A DNA stretch of 32,774 nucleotides from Rhizobiaceae bacterium (lineage in GTDB: Bacteria; Pseudomonadota; Alphaproteobacteria; Rhizobiales; Rhizobiaceae): positions 1-32,774 of the forward strand of contig JAESUH010000187.1 of NCBI GenBank assembly GCA_016763155.1, read 5' to 3'. Below, one piece after another: positions 1 through 9,698 of the stretch. The translations under genes and the position numbers were made by a program. The notes beneath the pieces were generated by a model, which was not told where the DNA came from, searched no databases, and saw nothing but the letters and a program-made list of their open reading frames with translations. The stretch's first letter is position 1. Every line of letters starts with the position of its first letter.

Positions 1-126
<126 letters not shown>

Positions 127-138
127 GCGGGTAATAAG

Positions 139-903
139 ATGCGAATTTTGCTGGTCAATGATGATGGTATCCACGCGCGGGGGCTTGTCAGCCTTGAAAA
201 AATTGCTCGTGAATTCACTGATGATATCTGGATAGTTGCACCCGAAAGCGACCAAAGTGGCCTTGCTCATTCTCTGACTTTGAATGATCCGCTTCGACTT
301 CGAAAAATTGAAGACAAGAAGTTCGCCCTTAAAGGTACGCCAACGGATTGCGTGATTATGGGTGTTCGTGAATTGATGGACGGAGCTCCTGACTTGATCC
401 TTTCAGGTGTAAACTCCGGCCATAATATTGGCGATGATGTTACCTATTCGGGTACTGTAGCAGGCGCCATGGAAGGAACGCTGTTGGGCATTCGCTCCAT
501 TGCGTTATCGCAAGGATATAATTGGGCGGACGGCGTTCGCGCTGTGCCGTGGGAAGTTTCGGAAGCCCACGGACCGGGCGTTGTTGCAAAATTGTTGGAA
601 ACAGATTTTCCTGAAAAATCTTTTGTAAACATCAATTTTCCCAATTGTGGAATTGATGAAGTTACCGGCATAGAAGCAACCAGGCAGGGTGTGTTCACCT
701 ATGGTTTATCCATGGAGAAACGTCATGATGGTCGCGGTTTCCCCTATTATTGGTTGAGATTTGGCCGGGAAATTCCTGATCAAAAGTCACATGCAGACAT
801 TTCAGTTCTTCAGGAAAACAAGATTTCCGTTTCTGCGCTACAGCTTGATTTGACCCATGAGAGTTTCAGGTCCAGTTTGGAAGAACTGTTTTCTAAGGGG
901 TAG
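139..903 (+). CDS. surE: 5'/3'-nucleotidase SurE
   Basis: [41 protein letters not shown] SurE motifs. Confidence 0.97.
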   Translation: MRILLVNDDGIHARGLVSLEKIAREFTDDIWIVAPESDQSGLAHSLTLNDPLRLRKIEDKKFALKGTPTDCVIMGVRELMDGAPDLILSGVNSGHNIGDDVTYSGTVAGAMEGTLLGIRSIALSQGYNWADGVRAVPWEVSEAHGPGVVAKLLETDFPEKSFVNINFPNCGIDEVTGIEATRQGVFTYGLSMEKRHDGRGFPYYWLRFGREIPDQKSHADISVLQENKISVSALQLDLTHESFRSSLEELFSKG

Positions 904-909
904 ATTTTC

Positions 910-1554
910 ATGGCAAACAACAAGGAAGCTCTCGCTGCATTTTTGCTGCGGTTGCGTTCTCAAGGGGTGACAGATCATACCCTGTTGTCAGCTTTTGAAA
1001 AAATTCCACGCAGAAACTTTGTGCCGATTATCCATTTGGATGATGCGTATGCACGTGGGCAAATGCCGATTGAATGCGGGCAGACAATGGCTTCTGCGGA
1101 CCATGTTGCAAAAATAATATCCAATTTGGAAATTGAGCCCTCGCACCGTGTTTTGGAACTTGGCACGGGAACCGGATATCAAACAGCATTGCTTTCGACT
1201 CTTGCCAATAAGGTTACATCTATCGAGCGCTTTCGCACATTATATGAAAAAGCCGAAACCAGGTTATCCAGTCTTGGAATTGAAAATGTCGTTATGATTC
1301 TAGGCGATGCTACGGCGCCGGATACTGAATGGGGGATGTTTGACCGCATTGTTTCGAATTGCGCATTTGCGCATGCTCCCAAGGAATATCTTGAATTCCT
1401 GATATCCGACGGCATTATGATGGCACCGGTTGGACCGCCAGACGGGTTGCAAAAAATTGGCAAATATCGAAAAATTGGCGTTCGATTTGAACTCACAGAA
1501 TTGATGGATATCAGAACCCAACCGTTCTTGCCGGGGATGGCATCTACAATTTGA
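910..1554 (+). CDS. pcm: protein-L-isoaspartate O-methyltransferase
   Basis: VLELGTGTGYQTALLS SAM-binding motif, RRNFVP, GQTMASADHVA; adjacent to surE. Confidence 0.92.
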   Translation: MANNKEALAAFLLRLRSQGVTDHTLLSAFEKIPRRNFVPIIHLDDAYARGQMPIECGQTMASADHVAKIISNLEIEPSHRVLELGTGTGYQTALLSTLANKVTSIERFRTLYEKAETRLSSLGIENVVMILGDATAPDTEWGMFDRIVSNCAFAHAPKEYLEFLISDGIMMAPVGPPDGLQKIGKYRKIGVRFELTELMDIRTQPFLPGMASTI

Positions 1555-1662
1555 TTACAGTTTAATCCCCAAAAAAATCAGTTTTTCTTTCTGGCTTAAC
1601 CCTCCAGTAACATTAACGCGCTTTAATATACGTGTTTAGTTCTATTAGCACGAGTATTGATT

Positions 1663-3441
1663 ATGCGTTCTTTGGTATTGCGTGGCCGCATCAAAAATCT
1701 ATCCCAGACAGCTTCGCTGCTGGTGATTTCTGGGTTGGTCGCTGGGTGTAGTTCAGGTTTTTCACGGTTTGAGAATTCGCTTATGGCAAGTTCCGCTCCT
1801 CAGGGTGCGTCTGCTGCTGTTAATCCGTACCCCGATGGTTTGGATAGAACCACCACAGCTTCGGTCAGAAGACGATTTTCTCCAATGGGAGATGTAGGTT
1901 CAAAAGCTCCGACAGCTGAACCAATTACGCCTCGTGGTGTTTATTATCATTCACCAGAGCCGCAATATGCGGCACGTCAATACCCACAAAAAACTGCTCA
2001 GCAGCAGCCTGTATATATTGCGCCGAAGGCGCCTCAGTATAAACCGCCGGCACCTCAGCCTTATCCTGTAGCCAATTATTCGCCGCCGATTCCCCAGTAC
2101 CAAGCCACGCCTAAGGTTGAGAAGAGGAATTTACCCAAGCTGAGTAATTCAGGATATACCAAACGCAGTTTGGATATGGTGAACACCTCTTCTGTTGATC
2201 GTGAAATTGAGACCGGTAAATCTACAATCCGCACAATACAGGCGTTTCCTGGAGATATGAATTCTTCCCAGCCTTATCCTGGGAATGCGAAAGTAACTAT
2301 TCCCAAGCCTTTGCAGCCGAAAATTGCCAGCGCTGGCAATCGTGCAAATGGTTGGAGCCGCATTGGCGGCACGGTTATTTCCGTGCGTAATGGCGAGACC
2401 CTATATAATATTTCAAAACGCTACGGTGTTCCAGTAAGCGCGCTGATGAAGGTGAATGGATTTTCTAATGCTGATCAGGTGCAAGCTGGCCAGCAAATTG
2501 TAATTCCGAACTTCATCTATTCGAAGACCGCTTCTGTTTCTGCGCCTGATAATGATCCCAAGACACGGGCATCAACTTCTCATACGGGGATGATTGGCGA
2601 AATAAGAAATATTCAGGCTCCAATTCCTAGCCGTCGCCCTTCAAGTCAGGTTGCGCGGTATGTTGAACCGATCCATGATGAACCACAGGAAGATTTTGAT
2701 AAACCGGATTATTCTCTTGTCACCGGTTCTATCAGACCCAATCCAATCAAAAGCAGCAGCATCTATGTGGTGAAAAGTGGAGATAGCCTCTCCAGAATTG
2801 CTTCGAAAAACGGTGTAAGTGTTTCAGCACTTAAATCTCACAATAAACTGAACGATTACTCCATAAAAATCGGTCAGAAATTGAGAATTCCGTCTGCTCG
2901 TTCCGTGACTAATGTTGCTGCATTAAATGATGGTTTTGGGGTTGATCCGATTATTACCGGTAGCATCAAGCCAACAGTTAGCCCGGCCAAGCGCAAAGCA
3001 AAGAAAATTAGCGAAGTCAGCCAGCCATTCCCTGGGGATGTAGCGCCAAAACGCACCGGAATTTCTGAGTTTCGCTGGCCAGTACGTGGTCGTGTTATCT
3101 CCAAATTTGGAGAAAAGAACGGTTCTGCAAGGAATAAAGGTATCGATATTTCTGTGCCAGAGGGAACAGCAGTTCGTGCTGTTGAAAATGGCGTGGTGTT
3201 ATATGTGGGTAACGAAGTTGAAGAGTATGGCCGCCTGATTTTGGTGCGTCATGAGGATGGCTGGGTATCAGCCTATGCACACAATAAAACCTTTGAAGTT
3301 ACCAAGGGTGAAACCATTCGCCGTGGTCAAATTATAGCCAGATCAGGTCGTACTGGAACCACAAGCCAGCCAAAACTACATTTTGAGCTGCGTAAGAATG
3401 CCAAGCCGGTTAACCCGCTGAAGCATTTGGGAAGAGCCTGA
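1663..3441 (+). CDS. NlpD-like lipoprotein: two LysM domains plus M23 peptidase domain
   Basis: Lipobox-like LVAGCSS, two LysM repeats (ISVRNGETLYNISKRYGV; YVVKSGDSLSRIASKNGV), C-terminal M23 GIDISVPEGTAVRAVENGVVLYVGNE...HFELRKNAKPVNP. ATG at 1663 preferred over TTG at 1657. Confidence 0.9.
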   Translation: MRSLVLRGRIKNLSQTASLLVISGLVAGCSSGFSRFENSLMASSAPQGASAAVNPYPDGLDRTTTASVRRRFSPMGDVGSKAPTAEPITPRGVYYHSPEPQYAARQYPQKTAQQQPVYIAPKAPQYKPPAPQPYPVANYSPPIPQYQATPKVEKRNLPKLSNSGYTKRSLDMVNTSSVDREIETGKSTIRTIQAFPGDMNSSQPYPGNAKVTIPKPLQPKIASAGNRANGWSRIGGTVISVRNGETLYNISKRYGVPVSALMKVNGFSNADQVQAGQQIVIPNFIYSKTASVSAPDNDPKTRASTSHTGMIGEIRNIQAPIPSRRPSSQVARYVEPIHDEPQEDFDKPDYSLVTGSIRPNPIKSSSIYVVKSGDSLSRIASKNGVSVSALKSHNKLNDYSIKIGQKLRIPSARSVTNVAALNDGFGVDPIITGSIKPTVSPAKRKAKKISEVSQPFPGDVAPKRTGISEFRWPVRGRVISKFGEKNGSARNKGIDISVPEGTAVRAVENGVVLYVGNEVEEYGRLILVRHEDGWVSAYAHNKTFEVTKGETIRRGQIIARSGRTGTTSQPKLHFELRKNAKPVNPLKHLGRA

Positions 3442-3459
3442 ATCTAGGGGCAGGCCTGA

Positions 3460-4299
3460 TTAAAGCTGAATAACATCGCCCTCGCGGGCGACTCCGCTCT
3501 TGGGTTGGGTCTTTTTGATTTCGGCTTCAATCAGGTCCAGTTCGCTATCAACGCGAAATGGCATGTGATGATAAGCAAGATAGGCACCGGCATTGGCCAG
3601 TTTGCAAAGGCGCATGCCTTCTTCAAAGGTTGAGTGCCCATAACCGACAAAATCGGGAAATTCTTCATCCGTCAGGCTGCTGTCGTAGATGAATAAATCC
3701 ACATCCTGGATCAGCTTGATGATATCTTGATTAACCTCACCGGGGATGCTCTCTGTATCGGTCACATAGGCAAAGGAGCGCCCGTCAAAATCCACTCGGT
3801 AGGCGGTTGCTCCGCCGGGGTGATTGAGCGGTGCTGTGGTGATTCTGATTTCAGGTGTGAGATCAAATGCTGCCCATCGAGGGACATGGAGATATTCCAC
3901 ATCAGCTGTAAATACACTTGGTCCGACCGGGAAATAGGGAGGCCGCATTAATTCTTCCACAGTCTCCCTTGTGGAGCTGCTACCTTCAAGCGTGCCGCAC
4001 CAAACCTGAACGTTGAATTTGTCGCAAAAGAAGGGTGCAAAGAACGGGATGCCTTCCATGTGATCGTAATGGGCGTGGGATAAAAACAGATCAATGTTTC
4101 CCTTTCCAACGCCATTGCAAATCTTGCTGCCTAATTCGCGAATGCCTGTTCCTGCATCAAATATAATCGTATGGCCACCGCAGTTGAGTTCCGTGCAATT
4201 GGTATTGCCACCTGTGCGAAGATAAAGCTCTCCGGGTGCAGGAAGGGTGCCGCGTGTTCCCCAAAAAGTAATTGAAAATTCTTTTTTTGCTTTGGTCAA
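3460..4299 (-). CDS. metallo-beta-lactamase fold hydrolase
   Basis: HAHYDHMEG (HxHxDH), NHPGG, VTDTES, YHHMPF metal-ligand motifs. Confidence 0.88.
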   Translation of the reverse strand: MTKAKKEFSITFWGTRGTLPAPGELYLRTGGNTNCTELNCGGHTIIFDAGTGIRELGSKICNGVGKGNIDLFLSHAHYDHMEGIPFFAPFFCDKFNVQVWCGTLEGSSSTRETVEELMRPPYFPVGPSVFTADVEYLHVPRWAAFDLTPEIRITTAPLNHPGGATAYRVDFDGRSFAYVTDTESIPGEVNQDIIKLIQDVDLFIYDSSLTDEEFPDFVGYGHSTFEEGMRLCKLANAGAYLAYHHMPFRVDSELDLIEAEIKKTQPKSGVAREGDVIQL

Positions 4300-4349
4300 T
4301 TGTCTCTAGCCTTTGGTCGCGCGTCCAATTGCGGGTAATTTTATCTGGA

Positions 4350-4817
4350 TTAGCTTGATTGCGATTTCAGTTGTTGGCGTGCTTCACTGAGTTCTGCTGT
4401 GGTTTTACTCAGGCGCAGAGCAAGTTCACGCATTACTTCGATGCCCAGTTGCGGTGCGTCTTCAATCAGCCCCAGGAAGTGTTCTTTCTTGATTTTCAAT
4501 GTATCAAGCTCTCCCTCGGCTTTAATTGTCGCGGTCCTTGGCATGTCGCACAAAATTGCAATCTCGCCAATAAAATCATTCTCTGACAGTTTTGCAACCG
4601 ATACATCATTTCCCCCAATTGAAACGATAACATCTGCAATGCCGGATACAACAACATAGGCAGCGTCTCCCACATCTCCTTGCTTGAAAACAGTCTGTCC
4701 ATCGTGGAATACCTGACGGTCTGACGCAAAGGCAAGAAGTTTCAACTTGCCCGGATCGATGGCTGAAAACAAGGGTATCCTTCGCAGTAGAGTGACTTCA
4801 TCTTCAAGCGTGGACAT
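4350..4817 (-). CDS. stand-alone cyclic nucleotide-binding (CNB) domain protein without recognisable HTH
   Basis: Phosphate-binding cassette FIGEIAILCDMPRTATIKA, preceded by a CNB beta-barrel (FKQGDVGDAAYVVVSG); only about 155 aa. Confidence 0.88.
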   Translation of the reverse strand: MSTLEDEVTLLRRIPLFSAIDPGKLKLLAFASDRQVFHDGQTVFKQGDVGDAAYVVVSGIADVIVSIGGNDVSVAKLSENDFIGEIAILCDMPRTATIKAEGELDTLKIKKEHFLGLIEDAPQLGIEVMRELALRLSKTTAELSEARQQLKSQSS

Positions 4818-4888
4818 GGGCTACTCCATTACAATTGCAACATTTGGCAAGTGATTGCCAAGAGGCGCAGAATTTCAAATGATTTCTA

Positions 4889-7672
4889 TCAGACATTCAA
4901 CAATTCCTGAAATTGAGGTTGGGATTTGTTCATGTCGTCAGGATTTCCATCTGCAATCAGCTCCCCGTCAGAAAACAACAATACCCGATCAAATAACAGG
5001 GATATCTTTGGGTTTATTGGGACCCAGATTACACCGCAAGGGTGACCATCGGTATTTCGTGCACGTTTAAGCACGTTTTCAATGATATTACGCTGGCTAC
5101 GTGAATCCAGCGAGTTCAGGGCGCGGTTTACAATTAAGAAATCAGGTTTTTTCAACAATGCGCGGGCAAGGTGCAATTTTTGGCGCTGAATTTCTGAAAG
5201 CCGTTTGCCTCCGGTCCCGATATTGAAATCAAGGCCAATGTGGAAGATATCATCAGTCAAGCCCATTTCGTCGAGCAGGGCCTTGATGGCTTCATCCACC
5301 CGCCCGCTGCCTTCGGCAACATTGGTGGCAACACGGCCAAGAAGCACGTTATCCAGCACGGAAGCGGCAGGATTATAAGATTCCGTTTCAAAAAACGCCA
5401 CAGGCGGAACTTTAAGTTTGCTAAGAATCAGACGAATGCTTTTGCGAGCCTCCAATATGCGGGCGCGCAAATCATCGGTCAGGAGACCCAGACGGTTTTT
5501 GTTTTCCGTGTAGGAAAACGGAAGTTTCATGATCAGCAGGCGGTCTTCCTTGTCAATTTTTGATATGCTCAAATTACCAATTCGGGTCAACGCAGCCTTA
5601 TATTCAGGTAAATCTTCTGCATCCATATAGTTCAATTGATCGAAGAATGGATTATCCGGTGCCAAATCTCCAAACAGATCAACGGTGGTGGCAGCAACTT
5701 CCTTACCCATCTCAAAGAGAGCATCTTCAAGATCGTTTTCAACCAGAATACTCTGGACAATCGGATTGGAGGCAAGGTTTTCCGGTTTGTAAGCTGAATC
5801 AAGTGCTGTTCCAAACAGCAGGTTTTCAGCGACGCTGGCCTGTATATTATAACTATTTGGCTCAAATGGCTCCACAAAGTCTTCAAAACCCAACTCGCTC
5901 AGGCGAGCCTTGAAACGTTTTCTGGCAATGATCAACTGATCACACAAATCGCCATATTCTGCCGGGTCGAGCGTGCCGCGCAGTCCAAATCCGCGAATAT
6001 CTTCTTCCAGTTGAACATCCACCAATATTGACCGAATTTCTTCAATCAGTTCGGAAGGGCCTTTAACGCCTGCACGATCGTAATCGACCCAGTTTGCATT
6101 GAAATCCAATTCAATATTGGCAGCGCGCCGGGTCTCTGCCAGTTGGTTCATATATAGCGCTTCTTCTGCGCCAGTGAGATCACGATCCACAATTGGTTGA
6201 TTCTTGAGCACATAAGTAAGGGCGTTCAAAATTGAAGTCTGAGGAAAGAATGTACCGCCATCCACATAGGAAATGCGCCGTCCGGTAACATATTCCGGCA
6301 GGTCATCAATGGGGGTGCCATTCACATATACCCGGCCAGAGGTGGGCTTTAGAACTCGCGCCAACACTTCTGCCATGTGATGTGAGCCACTATTGACTGC
6401 GCCAACTATTGCAAGTTGTTCGCCGATATTAATGGTTACACTGGCTTTTTCAATCAGCTTGGTCCCGGTTTCATCAGTCACGGCAAGGTTTGAGATATCA
6501 AACCCTTTTGATAATTGAGGAACGGGGCCTGTTGCCGTTATTTGTGTCTCGGGGTCTTGTAAATCGTCTGCTGCAAACTGTTCCAGGATTTGTTCATAGC
6601 GGACTTCAACCGTCAGGCGACGTTGGTCATAGTCAATCAAGCCACGAATTGGATCCGGCAAATCCTTATAGGCTGCAATCACAGCAACCAATTGCCCGAT
6701 ATCCATCGTGCCAGTGATCGCCAGATATCCGCCCACTGCATAAAACAGGAATGCAAGAAACTGGATCAGTAGGTTATTGATGAATTTGACACCAAATTTC
6801 CGTTGAAATAGTTCAAACCGGATAAAATACAACCGTCCTAATATGTCGGAAATGTTTGCCCGCTCATAATTGGTCGTGTCGTTTGTGTGGGCATCCTGAA
6901 TACCATCAACAATTTCACCCAGCCGCCCGGCAAGTTCGCGTGAGGCAATCTGGCGTTGTTTGCCCAGTTGAATTAGCCGCCTGCGCAATCGCGGAACCAG
7001 CCATGCCTGAATAACCACGATGACAAGGGTTGCAAAACCCAGCATCGTATTTTGTAGAAAAATGAATGTAAGGCCCGTAAGTGCCTGGCCACCTAAAAAT
7101 AATGGAAGCGTATAAGCATCCCCGATGAATTCACCCATCGGTTCAACTTCATCCTTGATCATGGTGGCGACTTCGGAAGATTTTGTGCGACGGAATCGGG
7201 GCAGGGGATAACGCAACACCCGATCAAATAGTTGAAAGCGCAGACGGCGCAATATGCGCTCTCCCATGCGCCCTTTAAATGTATTGATATATAATTTAAA
7301 GAGGCCGTTCGCTGCTACCAGACCCAAAAAGGTCAGGCTAAGAGCCAACAAAAACGGAATGCGTTCCAGTTCAAACCCGGAAAATAGCAGAATGGGTTCG
7401 CCCAAAATCCAGTCGGGTACCGGCAAATATGTTTGGAGAAAATGACCGACATCGTCGGGACTTTCAAACCCGAGACCCTGAATTGGGCCGTTGACTATCC
7501 TCTTTGGCAGTTCGAGAGACAAAAAATAAGTCGGCATCGAAAGCAGAATGATGATGAGCATCCAAATCTGTTCTTTGCGCGAATGCCGCCATACATATTT
7601 AAGAAGATTGGGTTCCATCGTGTCCAGACTGCTTCTCTTTGTCAGTTTTCGGATAGTTTCAAATTTTTGCAC
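4889..7672 (-). CDS. ABC exporter-like transmembrane protein with a degenerate, expanded nucleotide-binding domain
   Basis: N-terminal type IV ABC exporter-like TMD; degenerate Walker A (GAVNSGSHH), signature-like LSEIQRQKLHLARALLKKPDFLIVNRALNSLD. GTG start at 7672 or ATG at 7618. Confidence 0.82.
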   Translation of the reverse strand: MQKFETIRKLTKRSSLDTMEPNLLKYVWRHSRKEQIWMLIIILLSMPTYFLSLELPKRIVNGPIQGLGFESPDDVGHFLQTYLPVPDWILGEPILLFSGFELERIPFLLALSLTFLGLVAANGLFKLYINTFKGRMGERILRRLRFQLFDRVLRYPLPRFRRTKSSEVATMIKDEVEPMGEFIGDAYTLPLFLGGQALTGLTFIFLQNTMLGFATLVIVVIQAWLVPRLRRRLIQLGKQRQIASRELAGRLGEIVDGIQDAHTNDTTNYERANISDILGRLYFIRFELFQRKFGVKFINNLLIQFLAFLFYAVGGYLAITGTMDIGQLVAVIAAYKDLPDPIRGLIDYDQRRLTVEVRYEQILEQFAADDLQDPETQITATGPVPQLSKGFDISNLAVTDETGTKLIEKASVTINIGEQLAIVGAVNSGSHHMAEVLARVLKPTSGRVYVNGTPIDDLPEYVTGRRISYVDGGTFFPQTSILNALTYVLKNQPIVDRDLTGAEEALYMNQLAETRRAANIELDFNANWVDYDRAGVKGPSELIEEIRSILVDVQLEEDIRGFGLRGTLDPAEYGDLCDQLIIARKRFKARLSELGFEDFVEPFEPNSYNIQASVAENLLFGTALDSAYKPENLASNPIVQSILVENDLEDALFEMGKEVAATTVDLFGDLAPDNPFFDQLNYMDAEDLPEYKAALTRIGNLSISKIDKEDRLLIMKLPFSYTENKNRLGLLTDDLRARILEARKSIRLILSKLKVPPVAFFETESYNPAASVLDNVLLGRVATNVAEGSGRVDEAIKALLDEMGLTDDIFHIGLDFNIGTGGKRLSEIQRQKLHLARALLKKPDFLIVNRALNSLDSRSQRNIIENVLKRARNTDGHPCGVIWVPINPKISLLFDRVLLFSDGELIADGNPDDMNKSQPQFQELLNV

Positions 7673-7682
7673 TTAATACAAG

Positions 7683-9461
7683 TTAGGTGCTTTCCAACAA
7701 CTTTTCCAGAGTTTTCATATTTGTCATGGCTACGACTTCAATTGGCATTGTAATATTGTGGACATAGATTTCGGAGGTTTCGCCCAATTTGTCGATTGCT
7801 TCTTTGCCACCTTTAATCTGGTCCAGTTCAGCGCATTTTATCAATTCGCTGGACGCGACGATTTTGCATTGAAGTTCTTTCGTCGCGGATTCCAGACGTG
7901 CCGCAACATTTACAGTATCGCCAATCGCAGTAAGCCTGCTTGGCGTTACCTGATCGGAGGTTTTGCCAATACGCCCCACAACGGCTGTACCCACATGAAT
8001 GCCAATGCCAATCTTGATTGGTTCATCAATATGCTGGGTAAGCATCTGGCTGACCCGCTCCGTTGCGGCCTGAGCATTACAAGCTGCATAAAGTGCGTCG
8101 CGACAAGCTTGGGACGGAGAAGATGACAGGCCGAAAAGCGCCATCATTCCATCTCCCATAAATTTATCCACATAGCCGTTTTTGCCCTCAATTTCGCGGG
8201 TGATTTCATCAAAAAAGCTGTTGAGAATGAAAACGATATCATAGGGCAAGCTTTTTTCAGATATTTTGGAAAACCCGCGTATATCCAAAAATAATACGAC
8301 AATTTCGCGCTCCACCCCCCAGCCAAGCGGGTCTGTATGGCGTGAAGTGGCAACGCTGCTTTGTGTTTCAATCAATGGGCGAATTTCAATGTCTCCGCGC
8401 ACTCTTGCCTGACAAGCAAGACGAATATCTGCGTCAGCGTTTAATTTCGTGAGTAATTTGGTTTCTGATTCCGTTGGCGGGCTCAGGTTTTCTTTGCCAC
8501 TAACCACCAGGGTTCGGCAGGTCGAACATCTTGCGCGTCCTCCGCAAACAGACATGTGGGGTATTCCTGCAAGTCTGCTGACATCCAAAATAGTGGAGCC
8601 CGGCGGTGTGGATACAACACTGCCATCGCCATAGGTAACGGAGACTGAGTCGCGAAATCTGGAAATCGTATAGCGAATGAGGAGTACCAATAATATGAAC
8701 ACTGCCATGCCCATGATGTTGTTTTGGGCAAAACTTTCCCACTCAGCCAGCGTTTCGCGGATGAATTGGATGATTTCACGAATTTCCTGATCTTCGGCTG
8801 AAAGTTGTCCTCCCCCACCATTTGAACCGGATGCCGAATTCGCAATTTTTTGGGCAGCATCAGCCTGACGCCGCGCGGCTGCAATCCAGCCAGAAATAGA
8901 AATTGCCGGCACCAGCACTGTCATACTCAATAATAAGGGAAAATATTTGGTGTAATTATTACGGATGCGCAGCCAGAAATGAATTCCGAGGCAGCCATGC
9001 GTCCAAACGATCAACATCAGCGCGGTTTGTTGTAATGCGGCACCCGACCAGATGAGCGATAATTCCTGAGAATAATTGACATCGATACCAAGTTCCACCT
9101 CCGCCCAGCGCGCGTAGACCAGATGGGACGCAAGCCAGAATGGTATTGAGAGCCCCAGTAGAATTTGCGCCCATTCCCATGCGGGTAGGCGGTAGGTGTT
9201 TAAGGTTGCAACCCGCCATAGGCCTAACCCGGCATGAACACTCAGGGCGCCGTATAAAACAAAGATGCCCACATAGGATTGCCAAATCGTTGCTTGCCAA
9301 ACCAGAACAGTTTCCATCGCAGCAATTGAAACATGGCCAAGTGCATGATTGAGGAAATGTAAGGTGACATAAAACATCAGCACCAGACCGCTAAACAGCC
9401 GCGCGCGCTGTAGGGCTGAGCCTCTTCCGGTCAGGTCTATGGTATCAAGACTGTTTGCCAC
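7683..9461 (-). CDS. class III adenylate/guanylate cyclase with N-terminal multi-TM domain and 2Fe-2S ferredoxin domain
   Basis: His-rich TM region (LHFLNH, VHAGLGLWR, WTHGCLGIHFWLR), ferredoxin motif CGGRARCSTC...LAC (CX5CX2CX34C), cyclase motifs LFLDIRGFS, GYVDKFMGDGMMALFG, TAIGDTVNVAARLE. Confidence 0.93.
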   Translation of the reverse strand: MANSLDTIDLTGRGSALQRARLFSGLVLMFYVTLHFLNHALGHVSIAAMETVLVWQATIWQSYVGIFVLYGALSVHAGLGLWRVATLNTYRLPAWEWAQILLGLSIPFWLASHLVYARWAEVELGIDVNYSQELSLIWSGAALQQTALMLIVWTHGCLGIHFWLRIRNNYTKYFPLLLSMTVLVPAISISGWIAAARRQADAAQKIANSASGSNGGGGQLSAEDQEIREIIQFIRETLAEWESFAQNNIMGMAVFILLVLLIRYTISRFRDSVSVTYGDGSVVSTPPGSTILDVSRLAGIPHMSVCGGRARCSTCRTLVVSGKENLSPPTESETKLLTKLNADADIRLACQARVRGDIEIRPLIETQSSVATSRHTDPLGWGVEREIVVLFLDIRGFSKISEKSLPYDIVFILNSFFDEITREIEGKNGYVDKFMGDGMMALFGLSSSPSQACRDALYAACNAQAATERVSQMLTQHIDEPIKIGIGIHVGTAVVGRIGKTSDQVTPSRLTAIGDTVNVAARLESATKELQCKIVASSELIKCAELDQIKGGKEAIDKLGETSEIYVHNITMPIEVVAMTNMKTLEKLLEST

Positions 9462-9498
9462 TGTGTGGGAACTTTCATATTGGCAATTGAATGATTAT

Positions 9499-9510
9499 GT
9501 TACGTGTAAC
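9499..9510. promoter_or_regulatory. inverted repeat GTTAC-GT-GTAAC in divergent cyclase intergenic region (possible operator)
   Basis: Perfect 5-bp arms with 2-bp spacer, upstream of the cyclase starting at 9461(-). Confidence 0.3.
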
Positions 9511-9674
9511 TGGACTAAAAATTTACGGCAATTAGGCTAATATGTAACTGTAATATAGCCATTTTCTACTAACCTTTGAAAGCAAATGTTGAATTTTGCA
9601 TCCACACACCACATCTGATGGTGCTATAACCGGTTTCAAGATTTTTAGACTTTAGACCCGTTTATCTGAAAAAT

Positions 9675-9690
9675 ATTCAACATTTTGAAT
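9675..9690. promoter_or_regulatory. inverted repeat ATTCAA-CATT-TTGAAT just upstream of the 9699 start (possible operator)
   Basis: Perfect 6-bp arms with 4-bp spacer, 8 bp upstream of the ATG. Confidence 0.3.
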
Positions 9691-9698
9691 GGAACAAC

